Shown in pieces: positions 43,569 to 54,214 of a stretch of DNA of 64,000 nt. The stretch is from Mycolicibacterium psychrotolerans (GTDB lineage: Bacteria; Actinomycetota; Actinomycetes; Mycobacteriales; Mycobacteriaceae). Numbering within the stretch: position 1 is the first letter of the stretch; every line of letters begins with the position of its first letter. The DNA lies in NCBI RefSeq assembly GCF_010729305.1, contig NZ_AP022574.1, forward strand, positions 1,860,001-1,924,000, written 5' to 3'. Below the pieces are notes generated by a model that worked only from the letters and a program-made list of their open reading frames with translations, did not search any database and was not told the DNA's origin. The translations under genes and the position numbers were made by a program.

Positions 43569-44219
43569 TCAGGACAGTGCGTCGGCGATCGGGGTGTCGC
43601 CGGAGATCAGGTCGAAGGTGCGGCCCGCCGTGTGCGGCGCATCGAGCACCCCGACGATCACCGCGGCGACGTCGGCGCGGGGGACCGCGCCGCGTCCGGT
43701 GCGCTCGGCGATGGTGACGTTGCCGGTCGGCGGGTCGTCGGTGAGCCGTCCCGGCCGCACGATGGTGGCGGAAAGTCCTCGGCGAGAACGGATCTCGTCA
43801 TCGGCAGCGCCCTTGGCGCGCAGGTAGGCGACGAAGACCTCGTCCGCCGCGTCGTCGGGCGTGTCGACATCGGCCCCCATGGCCGAGATCATCACGTAGC
43901 GACCCACCCCTGCGGCCTCGGCGGCATCGGCCAGCAGGATCGCCGCGTCACAGTCCACGGTCTGCTTGCGCGCCGCCCCACTGCCCGGCCCCGCACCGGC
44001 GGCGAAGACCACCGCGTCGGCTCCGCGCAGGTGCGCCGCCACGTCGTCGACGGTCGAGTGCTCCAGGTCGATCACCACGGGTTCGGCGCCCGCCGCGGTC
44101 AGATCGGCGGCGTGTTCGGGATTGCGGATCAGCCCGGCGACCGAGTCGCCCCTGGCGCTGAGCAACGCCTCGGTGAGCAGTGCGATCTTGCCGTGTCCTC
44201 CTGCGATGACGACGCGCAC
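43569..44219 (-). CDS. NAD(P)-binding protein, atypical SDR / NmrA-like
   Basis: A 216-residue Rossmann protein: VRVVIAGGHGKIALLTEALL (GxxGxxG-like, with GGHGKI), then LIRNPEHAADLTAAGAEPVV, ADAVVFAAGAGPGSG and YVMISAMGAD. This is the NAD(P)H-binding 'atypical SDR 5' pattern, as in YwnB/YhfK-like proteins. GTG 44219 is chosen because a perfect AAGGAGG lies 6 nt upstream; the frame extends to 44264 without it. It may be a redox sensor or flavin/biliverdin reductase type; the substrate is unknown. Confidence 0.85.
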   Translation of the reverse strand: MRVVIAGGHGKIALLTEALLSARGDSVAGLIRNPEHAADLTAAGAEPVVIDLEHSTVDDVAAHLRGADAVVFAAGAGPGSGAARKQTVDCDAAILLADAAEAAGVGRYVMISAMGADVDTPDDAADEVFVAYLRAKGAADDEIRSRRGLSATIVRPGRLTDDPPTGNVTIAERTGRGAVPRADVAAVIVGVLDAPHTAGRTFDLISGDTPIADALS

Positions 44220-44371
44220 GCGGACCTCCTTCTCGTCGAACGACACCACCCCCGTGTCTACCACCGTCGGCGCGGGGCGAAGATGAAGCCGTGTCGCACC
44301 TCACCGGTCGACGTCGCCGCGATGTCTGCCGTTCCGTTTCGGTCCATGTTGTTGTGTCAATACTTGCGCCC

Positions 44372-45217
44372 GTGCACTTGACCGCCGCTCGCCTCGTCAC
44401 CCTGATCGCCACGTTGCTCGGCATCGCCGCCGCCCCGGCCGGGCTGTCTGCCGCGGCGCCTGCCGGCGTGCAGGGCCTGCTCGACATCGGCGGCATGCAG
44501 CGCACCTACGTCGTGCACGTGCCGCCCGGAGCGGCCAACGGCCTGGTGATCAATCTGCACGGTGCGGGTCTGACGGGCCGCGACCAGGCAGCGGCGACGA
44601 ACTACGACGCCATCGCCGACCGGTACGGATTCGTCGTCGCCTACCCCGACGGCATCGACCTGAGCTGGGCTGACGGCCGCGGAGCGTCGGTCCCTGACCG
44701 GCAGGGCGTCGACGACGTCGGCTTCCTGTCCACGCTCATCACCGAGCTGACCCGGCAGTACGCCATCAGCCCGGGCCGGGTGTTCGTGACGGGGATGTCG
44801 GCCGGCGGGTTCATGGCCCAGCGGCTGGCCTGCGACCGGGCCGATCTGGTGGCAGCGGTGATGCCCGTCGCCGGCACGCTCGGCGCGGCCGTCCCGTGTG
44901 CGCCGTCGCGGCCGGTGTCGGTGCTCGAAGTGCACGGGGACGCCGACCCGGTGGTGCCGTTCACCGGCGGACCGATGGTCGGCCGCGGCGGCCCCAGCGA
45001 CATCCTCTCCGCCCCGGCGATGGCCGACCGGTGGCGGGCGATCAACGGCTGCCCGCCGCCCGTCACGACGCCCGGCCGCTCGGTGTCGACCGGATGCGCA
45101 GACGGCACCGAGGTCGACTTCGTGACGATCCCGGGCGGCGGCCACGTCTGGCCCATGAGCTGGCCGTTCGACGCCTCTCAGGCGAGCGCCGACTTCTTCG
45201 CCGCGCACGGGCGCTGA
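44372..45217 (+). CDS. Secreted esterase, PHB-depolymerase-like (LpqC type)
   Basis: 281 residues with a signal peptide (LTAARLVTLIATLLGIAAAPAGLSAAAPA, no lipobox) and an alpha/beta hydrolase domain of the poly(3-hydroxybutyrate) depolymerase/feruloyl esterase family. The nucleophile Ser is in VTGMSAGGFM, the acid probably in EVHGDADPVVPF and the His in PGGGHVWP. It presumably cleaves ester-linked oligomers outside the cell. GTG 44372 gives a compact signal peptide; GTG 44354 is equally in frame. Confidence 0.83.
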   Translation: MHLTAARLVTLIATLLGIAAAPAGLSAAAPAGVQGLLDIGGMQRTYVVHVPPGAANGLVINLHGAGLTGRDQAAATNYDAIADRYGFVVAYPDGIDLSWADGRGASVPDRQGVDDVGFLSTLITELTRQYAISPGRVFVTGMSAGGFMAQRLACDRADLVAAVMPVAGTLGAAVPCAPSRPVSVLEVHGDADPVVPFTGGPMVGRGGPSDILSAPAMADRWRAINGCPPPVTTPGRSVSTGCADGTEVDFVTIPGGGHVWPMSWPFDASQASADFFAAHGR

Positions 45218-45219
45218 CG

Positions 45220-45837
45220 TCAGGTCCGGGTGCGCTGCAGGGCGGGAAGCACGACTTCGTCGACGAGCATGCGAACGGTCTCGTCGGTTGGCGGGCGGTC
45301 GGACATCAGACTGCGGAACACCAGGTAGCCGGGCAGCACGTCCCAGATCTCGGGGTTGATCGCGTCGGTGCCGATCTCGCCACGCGCGGCGGCCGTCGCC
45401 AGCACCTCTTCCATCATCGTGTGCCGGTGCCGGACGAACTTGTCCTGCATCGCCGCCCGCAGGTCCGCGCTGTGCGACATCTCGTTGAGCACTGCCCGCA
45501 TCGTGCTCGCGTGTTCCCGGGAATGCGCGGCCACTGACGTACCGATCGCGATCAGATCCTCGCGGAGACTTCCGGTGTTGGGTGCTACCGCCGACTCCCG
45601 GGTGCCCTCGATGAACGCCGCGAGCACGAGGTCGGCTTTCGAGGGCCACCGGCGGTACATCGTGGCCTTGCTCGCCTTGGCTTCGGTGGCGACCGCGTCG
45701 ACGGTCAGCCGGTCGTAACCATGTGACTGCAGCAGCCGCAGGGTGACCGTCAGCAGCTCGGCTTCCCGCTCGGTCCAGCAGTACTGCTCCGGTTCCGAGG
45801 CGCCGGACTTCGCCGAGTCGGGTACCACGCGTTCCAC
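45220..45837 (-). CDS. TetR family regulator, divergent from mmpS-mmpL
   Basis: A 205-residue repressor with the helix-turn-helix [35 protein letters not shown] and a TetR_C-type ligand domain ([18 protein letters not shown]). GTG 45837 has GGAGAGG about 7 nt upstream; the frame beyond it runs into the mmpS gene. It is divergently oriented to mmpS-mmpL across 129 bp holding a GTACC-repeat operator candidate, so it likely represses that exporter and itself. Confidence 0.87.
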   Translation of the reverse strand: MERVVPDSAKSGASEPEQYCWTEREAELLTVTLRLLQSHGYDRLTVDAVATEAKASKATMYRRWPSKADLVLAAFIEGTRESAVAPNTGSLREDLIAIGTSVAAHSREHASTMRAVLNEMSHSADLRAAMQDKFVRHRHTMMEEVLATAAARGEIGTDAINPEIWDVLPGYLVFRSLMSDRPPTDETVRMLVDEVVLPALQRTRT

Positions 45838-45890
45838 CGTATGCCTCTCCGCTGTCACCGCGCCGGAACCGCCAGCGCTTGCAGGGGACA

Positions 45891-45910
45891 GTACCGTACC
45901 GTACCGTTTC
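45891..45910. promoter_or_regulatory. GTACC tandem repeat, candidate TetR operator
   Basis: Three perfect GTACC units (45891-45905) followed by GTTTC lie midway between tetR and mmpS. Because GTAC is self-complementary, the array also reads as overlapping palindromes at 5-bp steps, as in operators bound by two TetR dimers. Confidence 0.5.
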
Positions 45911-45966
45911 GTTCCGGCCACTCGGGTGTGCGGCGGCCGTCGGGGCGATCGGAAGTGGGCTCGCGG

Positions 45967-46413
45967 ATGAGCAGGGTGTCGGTCGGAAGAGTCGTCAGAC
46001 AACGGTGGACGATCATCGTCACCGTCGTCGTCGTCGCGATCGTCGGATTCAGTGTCTATCGTCTGCACGGCATCTTCGGCTCGACCAACACCGTGTCACG
46101 ACCCAGCGCCGACGCCCTGGAGAACACCGGCTACAACCCCAAGCGGGTCCGCCTCGACGTGTTCGGCTCGCCCGGCACGGTGGCGACGATCAACTACCTC
46201 GACGCCGACGCCCAACCGCAGCGGGCCGACGACGTCACCCTGCCGTGGTCGACGACGTTGGCCACCGACGACCCCACGCTGTTCGCCGACCTGCGCGCGC
46301 AGGGCGACGGCGCCCAGATCGGTTGCCGCATCACGGTCAACGGTGTCGTCACCGACGAGAGGACCACCGACAACGTGAACGGATACATCGCCTGCATGGA
46401 CAAGTCGGCGTGA
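45967..46413 (+). CDS. MmpS family membrane protein
   Basis: A 148-residue accessory protein of an MmpL exporter. One N-terminal TM ([20 protein letters not shown]) is followed by a periplasmic beta-rich domain with the MmpS signatures [20 protein letters not shown] and [16 protein letters not shown] 45967 starts it. The last codons overlap the mmpL start (GTGA), so the two are translated together. MmpS5/MmpL5-like pairs export siderophores and drugs; the cargo here is not known. Confidence 0.9.
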   Translation: MSRVSVGRVVRQRWTIIVTVVVVAIVGFSVYRLHGIFGSTNTVSRPSADALENTGYNPKRVRLDVFGSPGTVATINYLDADAQPQRADDVTLPWSTTLATDDPTLFADLRAQGDGAQIGCRITVNGVVTDERTTDNVNGYIACMDKSA

Positions 46414-49277
46414 GCGAGCGTCACTCCGTCGCCGAGCAGTCGAGGGTCGCGCGTCTGATCCGGGTGCTGGCCGTGCCGATCCTGCTGGTGTGGATCGCCG
46501 TCGCGGCACTGACGAACATCGCCGCACCGCAGCTCGAGGTCGTCGGCGCCGAACGCTCGGTGTCGATGAACGCCCCGGATGCGCCGTCGATCATGGCGAG
46601 GCGGCACATCGGCCAGGTCTTCGACGAATTCGATTCCGACAGTGCGGCCATGATCGTGCTCGAAGGGGACGAACCGCTCGGCGCCGACGCCCACCGCTAC
46701 TACGACACCCTGGTCAAGCGGCTGGCGCAGGACACCACCCACGTGCAGCACATCCAGGACTTCTGGGGCGATCCGCTCACCGCGGGCGGCTCGCAGAGCA
46801 AGGACGGCAAGGCCGCGCTGGTGCAGGTGTACCTCGCCGGCAACCAGGGCGAGGCGCTGGCCAACCAATCCGTCGACGCGGTCCGCGACATCGTCGCCGA
46901 GGTGCCGGCGCCGCCGGGCGTCAAGGCCTACGTCACCGGTGCCGCTCCGCTGATCACCGACAACTTCGAAGTGGGCAGCGCGGGCACGCACAAGGTCACC
47001 GCCATCACGTTCCTCGTCATCGCGATCATGCTGCTCATCGTCTACCGATCCGTGGTCACGATGCTGATCGTGCTCGTGACGGTGGCCATCGAGCTGGCGG
47101 CCGCGCGCGGGGTCGTCGCGGTGCTCGCGAATTACGGGTTCATCGGCCTGTCCACCTATTCGACCAACCTGCTGACGCTCCTCGCGATCGCGGCAGGCAC
47201 CGACTGGGCGATCTTCCTCGTCGGCCGCTACCACGAGGCCCGCAGTGCGGGCGAAGACCGAAAACCGGCGTACTACACCATGTTCCGCGGCACCGTGCAC
47301 GTCATCGTCGGCTCCGGGTTGACGATTGCGGGCGCAGTGGCCTGCCTGTACTTCACCCGGCTGCCCTATTTCCAGACGCTCGGGGTGCCCGCGGCGATCG
47401 GTGTGCTGGTGACGCTGGCCGCCGCGCTGACGCTGGGTCCCGCGGTGCTCGTGATGACCGGCCGGTTCGGGCTGATGGAACCCAAGCGGGCGATGCGGAC
47501 CAGGGGGTGGCGGCGCATCGGCACCGTGATCGTGCGCTGGCCGGGTCCGATCCTGGTGGTGACGTGCGCGATCGCCCTGATCGGACTGTTGGCGCTGCCC
47601 GGGTACAAGACCAGCTACGACGCACGGCCCTACCTGCCCGACACCGCCCCGGCGGTCGTCGGATACGCCGCGGCAGAACGGCACTTCTCCGAAGCCCGGC
47701 TCAACCCCGAACTGCTGATGATCGAGACCGATCACGACATGCGCAACCCGGCGGACATGCTGATCCTCGAGCGTGTCGCCAAGGCCGTGCTGCACACCCA
47801 GGGTGTGGCGCTGGTGCAGTCGATCACGCGGCCGCTGGGCACGCCGATCAGCCACAGCTCCATCCCGTTTCAGATCAGCGCGCAGAGTGCCAGCCAGATC
47901 ATGAACCTGAGCTACCAGAAGGATCGCGCCGCCGACCTGATGAAGCAGGCGGCGGAGATCAGCAACACGATCGACATCCTCAAGCAGCAGCTCACCTTGC
48001 AGCAGGCGAGCGCGGCGGCGACCCACGAGCAGACCCAGGCCTTCCACGACACCGTCACGATCGTGACCGACCTGCGGGACAAGCTCGCGAACTTCGACGA
48101 CCAGTTCCGGCCGCTGCGCAACTACTTCTACTGGGAGCCGCACTGTTTCGACATCCCGATGTGCGCGGCGCTGCGGTCGGTGTTCGACTCGCTCGACGGC
48201 ATCAGCGCGCTCACCGATCAGTTCACCAGCATCACGGCCAGCCTCGACAAGCTCGACGCGCTGCAGCCGCAACTGCTCGCGTTGCTGCCGCCGCAGATCG
48301 CGATCCAGGAGCGCAACCGCGACCTGACGCTGTCCAACTATGCGACCACCGGTGGCACCAACGCCCAGAGCGAGGAAGCGTTGCGCAACGCCACCGCGAT
48401 GGGTCAGGCGTTCGACACCGCCAAGAACGACGACTCGTTCTACCTGCCGCCCGAAGCCTTCGACAACCCCGACTTCAAGCGGGGGCTCAAGCTGTTCCTC
48501 TCACCCGACGGCAAGGCCGCCCGGATGACCATCACCCACCAGGGCAACCCGGCGACCCCCGAGGGGATCTCGCACATCGACTCGATCCGCGACTCGGCGT
48601 TCGACGCCATCAAGGCCACGCCGCTGTCCGACGCGAAGATCTATGTGGCGGGGGTCGCCGCCACCTACAAGGACGTCCAGGACGGTGCGAAGTACGACCT
48701 TCTGATCGTTGCCCTCGCGGCGCTCGCGCTCATCCTGCTGATCATGATGTTCATCACCCGCAGCCTCGTCGCGGCCACCGTCATCGTCGGCACCGTGGTG
48801 CTCTCGCTCGGTGCGTCCTTCGGGCTGTCGGTTCTGGTGTGGCAGTACATCTTCGGTATCCAGCTGTACTGGATCGTGCTCGCGCTGGCGGTGATCCTGC
48901 TGCTCGCGGTCGGCGCGGACTACAACCTGTTGTTGATCTCCCGGTTCAAAGAGGAGGTCGGAGCGGGCCTGAAGACCGGCAGCATCCGTGCGATGGCCGG
49001 CACCGGCGGGGTCGTCACCGCCGCCGGCTTGGTGTTCGCGGCGACCATGTCGTCGTTCGTCTTCAGCGACCTGGTGGTGCTCGGCCAGATCGGCACCACC
49101 ATCGGCCTGGGTCTGCTGTTCGACACCCTGATCGTCCGGTCCTTCATGACCCCGTCGATCGCGGTCCTGCTCGGCCGCTGGTTCTGGTGGCCGCAGATCG
49201 TGCGCACCCGCCCGGCCAGCCAGATGCTGCGCCCCTACGGTCCGCGGCGGGCGGTGCGCGACCTGCTCGGCGGGTGA
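46410..49277 (+). CDS. MmpL family RND transporter
   Basis: A 955-residue proton-driven exporter with two halves of six helices, each preceded by a large periplasmic domain. Family blocks seen are [56 protein letters not shown] and [16 protein letters not shown]. The proton-relay Asp-Tyr pair is intact in the second half (GADYN), but the first half reads [10 protein letters not shown], with Trp where MmpL4/MmpL5 have Tyr. The second periplasmic domain has a long helical stretch ([20 protein letters not shown]), as in MmpL4/5-type proteins. GTG 46410 overlaps the mmpS stop. Confidence 0.92.
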   Translation: MSERHSVAEQSRVARLIRVLAVPILLVWIAVAALTNIAAPQLEVVGAERSVSMNAPDAPSIMARRHIGQVFDEFDSDSAAMIVLEGDEPLGADAHRYYDTLVKRLAQDTTHVQHIQDFWGDPLTAGGSQSKDGKAALVQVYLAGNQGEALANQSVDAVRDIVAEVPAPPGVKAYVTGAAPLITDNFEVGSAGTHKVTAITFLVIAIMLLIVYRSVVTMLIVLVTVAIELAAARGVVAVLANYGFIGLSTYSTNLLTLLAIAAGTDWAIFLVGRYHEARSAGEDRKPAYYTMFRGTVHVIVGSGLTIAGAVACLYFTRLPYFQTLGVPAAIGVLVTLAAALTLGPAVLVMTGRFGLMEPKRAMRTRGWRRIGTVIVRWPGPILVVTCAIALIGLLALPGYKTSYDARPYLPDTAPAVVGYAAAERHFSEARLNPELLMIETDHDMRNPADMLILERVAKAVLHTQGVALVQSITRPLGTPISHSSIPFQISAQSASQIMNLSYQKDRAADLMKQAAEISNTIDILKQQLTLQQASAAATHEQTQAFHDTVTIVTDLRDKLANFDDQFRPLRNYFYWEPHCFDIPMCAALRSVFDSLDGISALTDQFTSITASLDKLDALQPQLLALLPPQIAIQERNRDLTLSNYATTGGTNAQSEEALRNATAMGQAFDTAKNDDSFYLPPEAFDNPDFKRGLKLFLSPDGKAARMTITHQGNPATPEGISHIDSIRDSAFDAIKATPLSDAKIYVAGVAATYKDVQDGAKYDLLIVALAALALILLIMMFITRSLVAATVIVGTVVLSLGASFGLSVLVWQYIFGIQLYWIVLALAVILLLAVGADYNLLLISRFKEEVGAGLKTGSIRAMAGTGGVVTAAGLVFAATMSSFVFSDLVVLGQIGTTIGLGLLFDTLIVRSFMTPSIAVLLGRWFWWPQIVRTRPASQMLRPYGPRRAVRDLLGG

Positions 49278-49304
49278 GACGGGAGGCGATCACCGGGACG
49301 GCGC

Positions 49305-49342
49305 GAAACATGGCCGAAACATGATCGCCGCCTGCCCGAAAC
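49305..49342 (+). promoter_or_regulatory. GlnR-like binding site before the ammonium transporter
   Basis: GAAAC at 49305-49309 and at 49316-49320 are separated by exactly 6 nt, matching the actinobacterial GlnR pattern gnAAC-n6-GAAAC. A third GAAAC at 49338-49342 is in phase (two further 11-bp steps). The site lies 64 nt before the amt start. GlnR activates amt genes under nitrogen limitation in mycobacteria. Confidence 0.6.
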
Positions 49343-49383
49343 GCGGAGCCGACATTCTCGTTCGGGACAAAGGAGTGCCGACC

Positions 49384-50703
<1,320 letters not shown>

Positions 50704-50805
50704 CCGTGCCGGCGACGCCCCGCAGTCGCAGAAGAGCGCCGCGAGATTTTCGACGATGCGGTAAGTTGCAGTGCCTAAGAAGTTGAACCAAAGGTCAGCC
50801 TCACG

Positions 50806-51789
50806 GTGCGTCGGGCAGTAGGGCCGGACGCGGGTGGGCCGGATGTTGGGAGCGGTCGCAATGCTGACACCGACGGGGACGGTGCTGAATTGACCGATGT
50901 GGCAACGTCAGTGGACGTGGAGACCAGCCGTGCCATGCTGCGCCACATGCTCGTGGCCCGCGGCATCGACGACGAAGCCGTCCGGCTGCAGAATCAGGGC
51001 AGGGTTGACCTGTGGTTGTCCTGTCGGGGCCAGGAGGCGGCGCAGGTCGCCTCGGCGATGGCCATCGGTGACGCGGCGACGATCTTCCCCAGTTACCGCG
51101 ACCACGCCGTCGCGGTCGTCCGTGGTATCGATGGCGTGGCGCTGGTCGCGCAGTGGGCCGGCCGCACCTTCTGCGGGTGGAATCCGCGCCGGCACCGGTT
51201 CTTCCCCTACACACTGGTGGTCGCGGCGCAGACGCTGCACGCCGTCGGTTACGCGATCGGGCGCAGGCTTCAGGACCGCACCGAGACGGTCGTCGTCTAT
51301 CTCGGCGACGGGGCCACCAGCGAGGGCGACGTCTCGGAGGCGATGAACCTGGCAGCGGTCGAGTCCGCGCCGGTGCTGTTCGTGGTGCAGAACAACGGCT
51401 GGGCGATCTCCAAACCGAGTCACGAGCAGATGCTGACCTCGGTCGCCACCCGGGCGCGTGGCTTCGGCATCACCTCATGGTCGGTGGCCGACGACGATCC
51501 CGACGACACCTACCTGCAGTGTCTGACCGCCAGGCGGCACGTCGAGAGCACCGGCACGCCCGCGCTGGTCGAGCTGCACACCACCCGCACCGCGGGGCAC
51601 AGCAGCTCCGACGCCCACACCGTCTACCGCGACCGGGACGAACTCTCGGCCGCCGCGTCGCGCGATCCGGTGCTGCGTTACCGGCAGAGGCTGCACACCG
51701 CCGGCCTGGTGGACGAACCCTGGCTGGACGACGTCGCGCACGACGTCGCCGCGCAGAGCCGGGCCATGGTGGAGGCCTTCGGGCGATGA
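50806..51789 (+). CDS. 2-oxoacid dehydrogenase E1 component, alpha subunit
   Basis: A 327-residue thiamine-diphosphate enzyme subunit. The ThDP motif GDG...NN is visible as YLGDGATSEGDVSEAMNLAAVESAPVLFVVQNNGWAIS. Other family blocks are SCRGQEAAQVASAMAIGD, FPSYRDHAVAVVRGI and ELHTTRTAGHSSSDAHTVYR. With the beta subunit it would decarboxylate a 2-oxo acid (pyruvate or branched chain) and pass the acyl group to a lipoyl domain. The start is unclear: GTG 50806, or TTG 50890 in frame. First gene of a six-gene coupled operon that lacks E2 and E3. Confidence 0.85.
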   Translation: MRRAVGPDAGGPDVGSGRNADTDGDGAELTDVATSVDVETSRAMLRHMLVARGIDDEAVRLQNQGRVDLWLSCRGQEAAQVASAMAIGDAATIFPSYRDHAVAVVRGIDGVALVAQWAGRTFCGWNPRRHRFFPYTLVVAAQTLHAVGYAIGRRLQDRTETVVVYLGDGATSEGDVSEAMNLAAVESAPVLFVVQNNGWAISKPSHEQMLTSVATRARGFGITSWSVADDDPDDTYLQCLTARRHVESTGTPALVELHTTRTAGHSSSDAHTVYRDRDELSAAASRDPVLRYRQRLHTAGLVDEPWLDDVAHDVAAQSRAMVEAFGR

Positions 51790-52766
51790 CCACCGGCGCA
51801 CGGCCCCACTGCCTGGCCGAGTCACTCAATGGCGCGCTGCGCGGGCTGATGGCCGACGACGCGTCGGTGGTGCTGATCGGGCAGGACATCGGCCGTCTCG
51901 GCGGGGTCTTCCGCGTGACGAGAGGCCTGCAGGAACACTTCGGCTCGGGCCGGGTCCGCGATGCGGTGCTGGCGGAGTCGTCGATCGTCGGGCAGGCGAT
52001 CGGCATGTCCATCGCGGGACTGAAACCGATCTGCGAGATCCAGTTCGACGGCTTCGTCTACCTCGCGATGAACCAGATCGTCACCCAGGCGGCGAGGATG
52101 CGCGACCGGTGGAACGGTGAGCTCGATCTGCATCTGGTGGTGCGGGTTCCGGTGGGCGGAGGAATCCGCGCCGTCGAGCACCACAGCGAGTCCAACGAGG
52201 CGCTGTTCGCCCACACCCCCGGCCTGCATGTCGCCTACCCGTCGGACCCCGAGGACGCGGCCGGCATGCTCGAGCACTCCTGCCGCCTCGGATCGCCGGT
52301 GGTCTTCTTCGAACCCAAGCGGCTGTACTGGAACCGCAGGCGTCAGGAGCGTCTCGCGGAGCCGGTCTCGGCGTTCGGCGCCCGCATCGTGCGCCGCGGA
52401 TCCGACGTCACCGTCGCCGGATACGGGGCGGTCCTCGAGGACGTGCTCGCGGCGGCCGACGCGCTGGCAGGCACCGTCGACGTCGAGGTGATCGACCTGC
52501 GCTGGATCGCGCCGATGGACGTCGACGCGGTACTCGCCTCCGTCGCCCGCACCACCCGCCTGCTGGTGGTGCACGAGGCGGTCGGGTTCTGCGGTGTGGG
52601 AGCCGAATTGGCGGCCACCGTCGCCGAACGTGCCTGGCACCACCTGAGCGCACCGGTGCGACGGGTGGCCCCCCGCCGCGCCACCTATCCGCCCGCCGAC
52701 CGCGAGACCGACCATCTGATCGGCGTGCCGGAGATCACCCACGCGATCGAGGAGATGTGCCGGTGA
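51786..52766 (+). CDS. 2-oxoacid dehydrogenase E1 component, beta subunit
   Basis: 326 residues, starting at ATG 51786 overlapping the alpha stop (ATGA). Seen are VVLIGQDIGRLGGVFRVTRG, RVRDAVLAESSIVGQAIGMS, EIQFDGFVYLAMNQIVTQAA, the loop HHSESNEALFAHTPGL and the C-terminal transketolase domain IDLRWIAPMDVDAV with LLVVHEAVGFCGVG. This is the usual E1-beta arrangement. The heterotetramer with the alpha subunit would form the thiamine active sites. The stop overlaps the lipoyl gene start (GTGA). Confidence 0.88.
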   Translation: MTTGARPHCLAESLNGALRGLMADDASVVLIGQDIGRLGGVFRVTRGLQEHFGSGRVRDAVLAESSIVGQAIGMSIAGLKPICEIQFDGFVYLAMNQIVTQAARMRDRWNGELDLHLVVRVPVGGGIRAVEHHSESNEALFAHTPGLHVAYPSDPEDAAGMLEHSCRLGSPVVFFEPKRLYWNRRRQERLAEPVSAFGARIVRRGSDVTVAGYGAVLEDVLAAADALAGTVDVEVIDLRWIAPMDVDAVLASVARTTRLLVVHEAVGFCGVGAELAATVAERAWHHLSAPVRRVAPRRATYPPADRETDHLIGVPEITHAIEEMCR

Positions 52767-53020
52767 GCGGCGCCGAGAACAGCATCGACATCCACGTGCC
52801 CGACTTCGGGCATGGCCTCACCGATGCCCTCGTGGTCGAATGGCTGGTGTCGGTCGGCGACGTGGTCGAGCGGGGGGACGTGGTCGCCGTGCTGGAGACC
52901 GACAAGAGCAGTGTCGAGCTGATGGCCGAGAGAGCGGGCACGGTGGCCGAGATCGTCGTGGGCGCGCGGTCGATCACCACCTCAGGTTCGGTGCTGTACA
53001 AACTCGACGAGCGACGGTGA
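52763..53020 (+). CDS. Free-standing lipoyl-domain protein
   Basis: Only 85 residues: a single biotin/lipoyl domain with no peripheral-binding or acyltransferase domain. The lipoylated Lys is Lys48 in VLETDKSSVELMAE, at the usual hairpin turn; the frame IHVPDFGHGLTDALVVEWLV precedes it. In ordinary 2-oxoacid dehydrogenases this domain is the N-terminus of a 400-600 residue E2. Here it is separate, so the acyl-lipoyl group must be passed on by another enzyme, perhaps the KASIII protein encoded two genes later. GTG 52763 overlaps the E1-beta stop. Confidence 0.88.
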   Translation: MSGAENSIDIHVPDFGHGLTDALVVEWLVSVGDVVERGDVVAVLETDKSSVELMAERAGTVAEIVVGARSITTSGSVLYKLDERR

Positions 53021-53033
53021 AAGGTCGGAGACG

Positions 53034-53282
53034 ATGGCATCCATCGATGAACGTATGAACACGATCGTGCTCAAGATCGTGCGACGGCGATCTCCCGAGG
53101 CCGGCGTCGAGGATCTCGGCACCGCGATCTGGGACCTGGATCTGGACTCCCTTGACGTCGCCGAACTCACCGAACTCCTCGAGAAGGAATTCGGCGTCGA
53201 GGCGGACCTCGAACGGCTCGACGAGTGTGTCAGCCCCGCCGACATCAAGACGTACTTCCTGGGACTGATCGGCACTCCGTGA
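53034..53282 (+). CDS. Acyl carrier protein
   Basis: 82 residues with the phosphopantetheine site Ser39 in LDLDSLDVAELTELLEKEFG. The strongly acidic helix II and the short loop (VSPADIKTYFLGL) are typical of discrete ACPs. It begins at ATG 53034, 13 nt after the lipoyl gene, and its stop overlaps the KASIII start (GTGA). It is probably the carrier of the acyl group handled by the KASIII and SDR enzymes. It is not the FAS-II AcpM, whose sequence and context differ. Confidence 0.88.
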   Translation: MASIDERMNTIVLKIVRRRSPEAGVEDLGTAIWDLDLDSLDVAELTELLEKEFGVEADLERLDECVSPADIKTYFLGLIGTP

Positions 53283-54214
53283 ACGCCGGCATCGTCGACA
53301 TCGTCACGGAGACAAGCGGAGAACACGTCCCCAACGCGTACTTCGATGCCATCGGGCTCACCGACGAGTGGATCCGCCGCCGCACGGGCGTGGGTGCGCG
53401 CTGGTGGATGGACGACTCCGAGCCGCTCGACGAGGTGGCCGCCCGGGTGTGCGCCCCCCTGGTCGCCCGCCACGGCGAGGGCAGGATCTCCGCGCTGCTG
53501 GTGGTGAGCAGCTCCGCGGGCGGCGCCGTGCCCGGCATCGCGCAGCGGGTCGCGACGAAGGCCGGATTGCCGAACGACATCCTGGCTTTCGACATGTCCG
53601 CGGCCTGCAGCGGGTTCATCTACGGGCTGATCTCGGGACTGTCGTTGTGCGACGCCGGCGACGGCGCCGGGGTCATCGTCTGCTGCGTCGAGGCGATGTC
53701 GCGGATGCTCGACAAGACCGACCGCAACACCGGGCCCCTGTTCGGGGACGGCGCCGCGGCGGTGCTACTGCAACCGCGGCCGACGTTCCGCAAGCACCGC
53801 TGGCACGCCGGGTCGGACGGCGCCGGCGCCGACCTGATGCGCGGACAGATCGGCAAGGGCATCGCGCTCGACGGCATCCGGGTCTACCACCGCGCCGTCC
53901 GGACGATGACCGAGACCGCGAAGATCCTGCGCGACAACGATGTCGAACCGTCGATCGTGATCGGACATCAGGCCAACTCGCGGATCCTGCAGCGGGTGCG
54001 TGACGAGGCCGACATCGGCTCGGCCGTGTTCGTGGACTGCGTCGAGAACTTCGGCAACACCTCGGCGGCCTCGATTCCGCTGGCGCTGGGCGCATCGCTG
54101 GCAGACGGCACGATCCCGGCGAGCGGCAGGGCGCTGCTCGTCGCCTACGGCGCGGGTGAGGCGTGGGGCGGCGTGATGGTCGACTACGACCTCACCGACA
54201 CGCCGCATGACTGA
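53279..54214 (+). CDS. 3-oxoacyl-ACP synthase III-like enzyme (KASIII)
   Basis: 311 residues of thiolase fold. The catalytic triad is complete: Cys110 in FDMSAACSGFIYGL, His230 in VIGHQANSRIL and Asn260 in ENFGNTSAASIPLAL. A KASIII enzyme would condense an acyl primer with malonyl-ACP, or transfer an acyl group. It is slightly shorter than FabH (about 335) at the N-terminus. GTG 53279 overlaps the ACP stop. Sited after a lipoyl protein and an ACP, it is the natural candidate to accept an acyl unit from acyl-lipoyl or acyl-ACP. Confidence 0.88.
   Translation: MNAGIVDIVTETSGEHVPNAYFDAIGLTDEWIRRRTGVGARWWMDDSEPLDEVAARVCAPLVARHGEGRISALLVVSSSAGGAVPGIAQRVATKAGLPNDILAFDMSAACSGFIYGLISGLSLCDAGDGAGVIVCCVEAMSRMLDKTDRNTGPLFGDGAAAVLLQPRPTFRKHRWHAGSDGAGADLMRGQIGKGIALDGIRVYHRAVRTMTETAKILRDNDVEPSIVIGHQANSRILQRVRDEADIGSAVFVDCVENFGNTSAASIPLALGASLADGTIPASGRALLVAYGAGEAWGGVMVDYDLTDTPHD

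Noticed and set aside
46490..49324. 944-codon plus-strand frame overlapping mmpL
   Set aside because: Same strand, different frame, Arg/Asp-rich; the mmpL frame carries all the family motifs.
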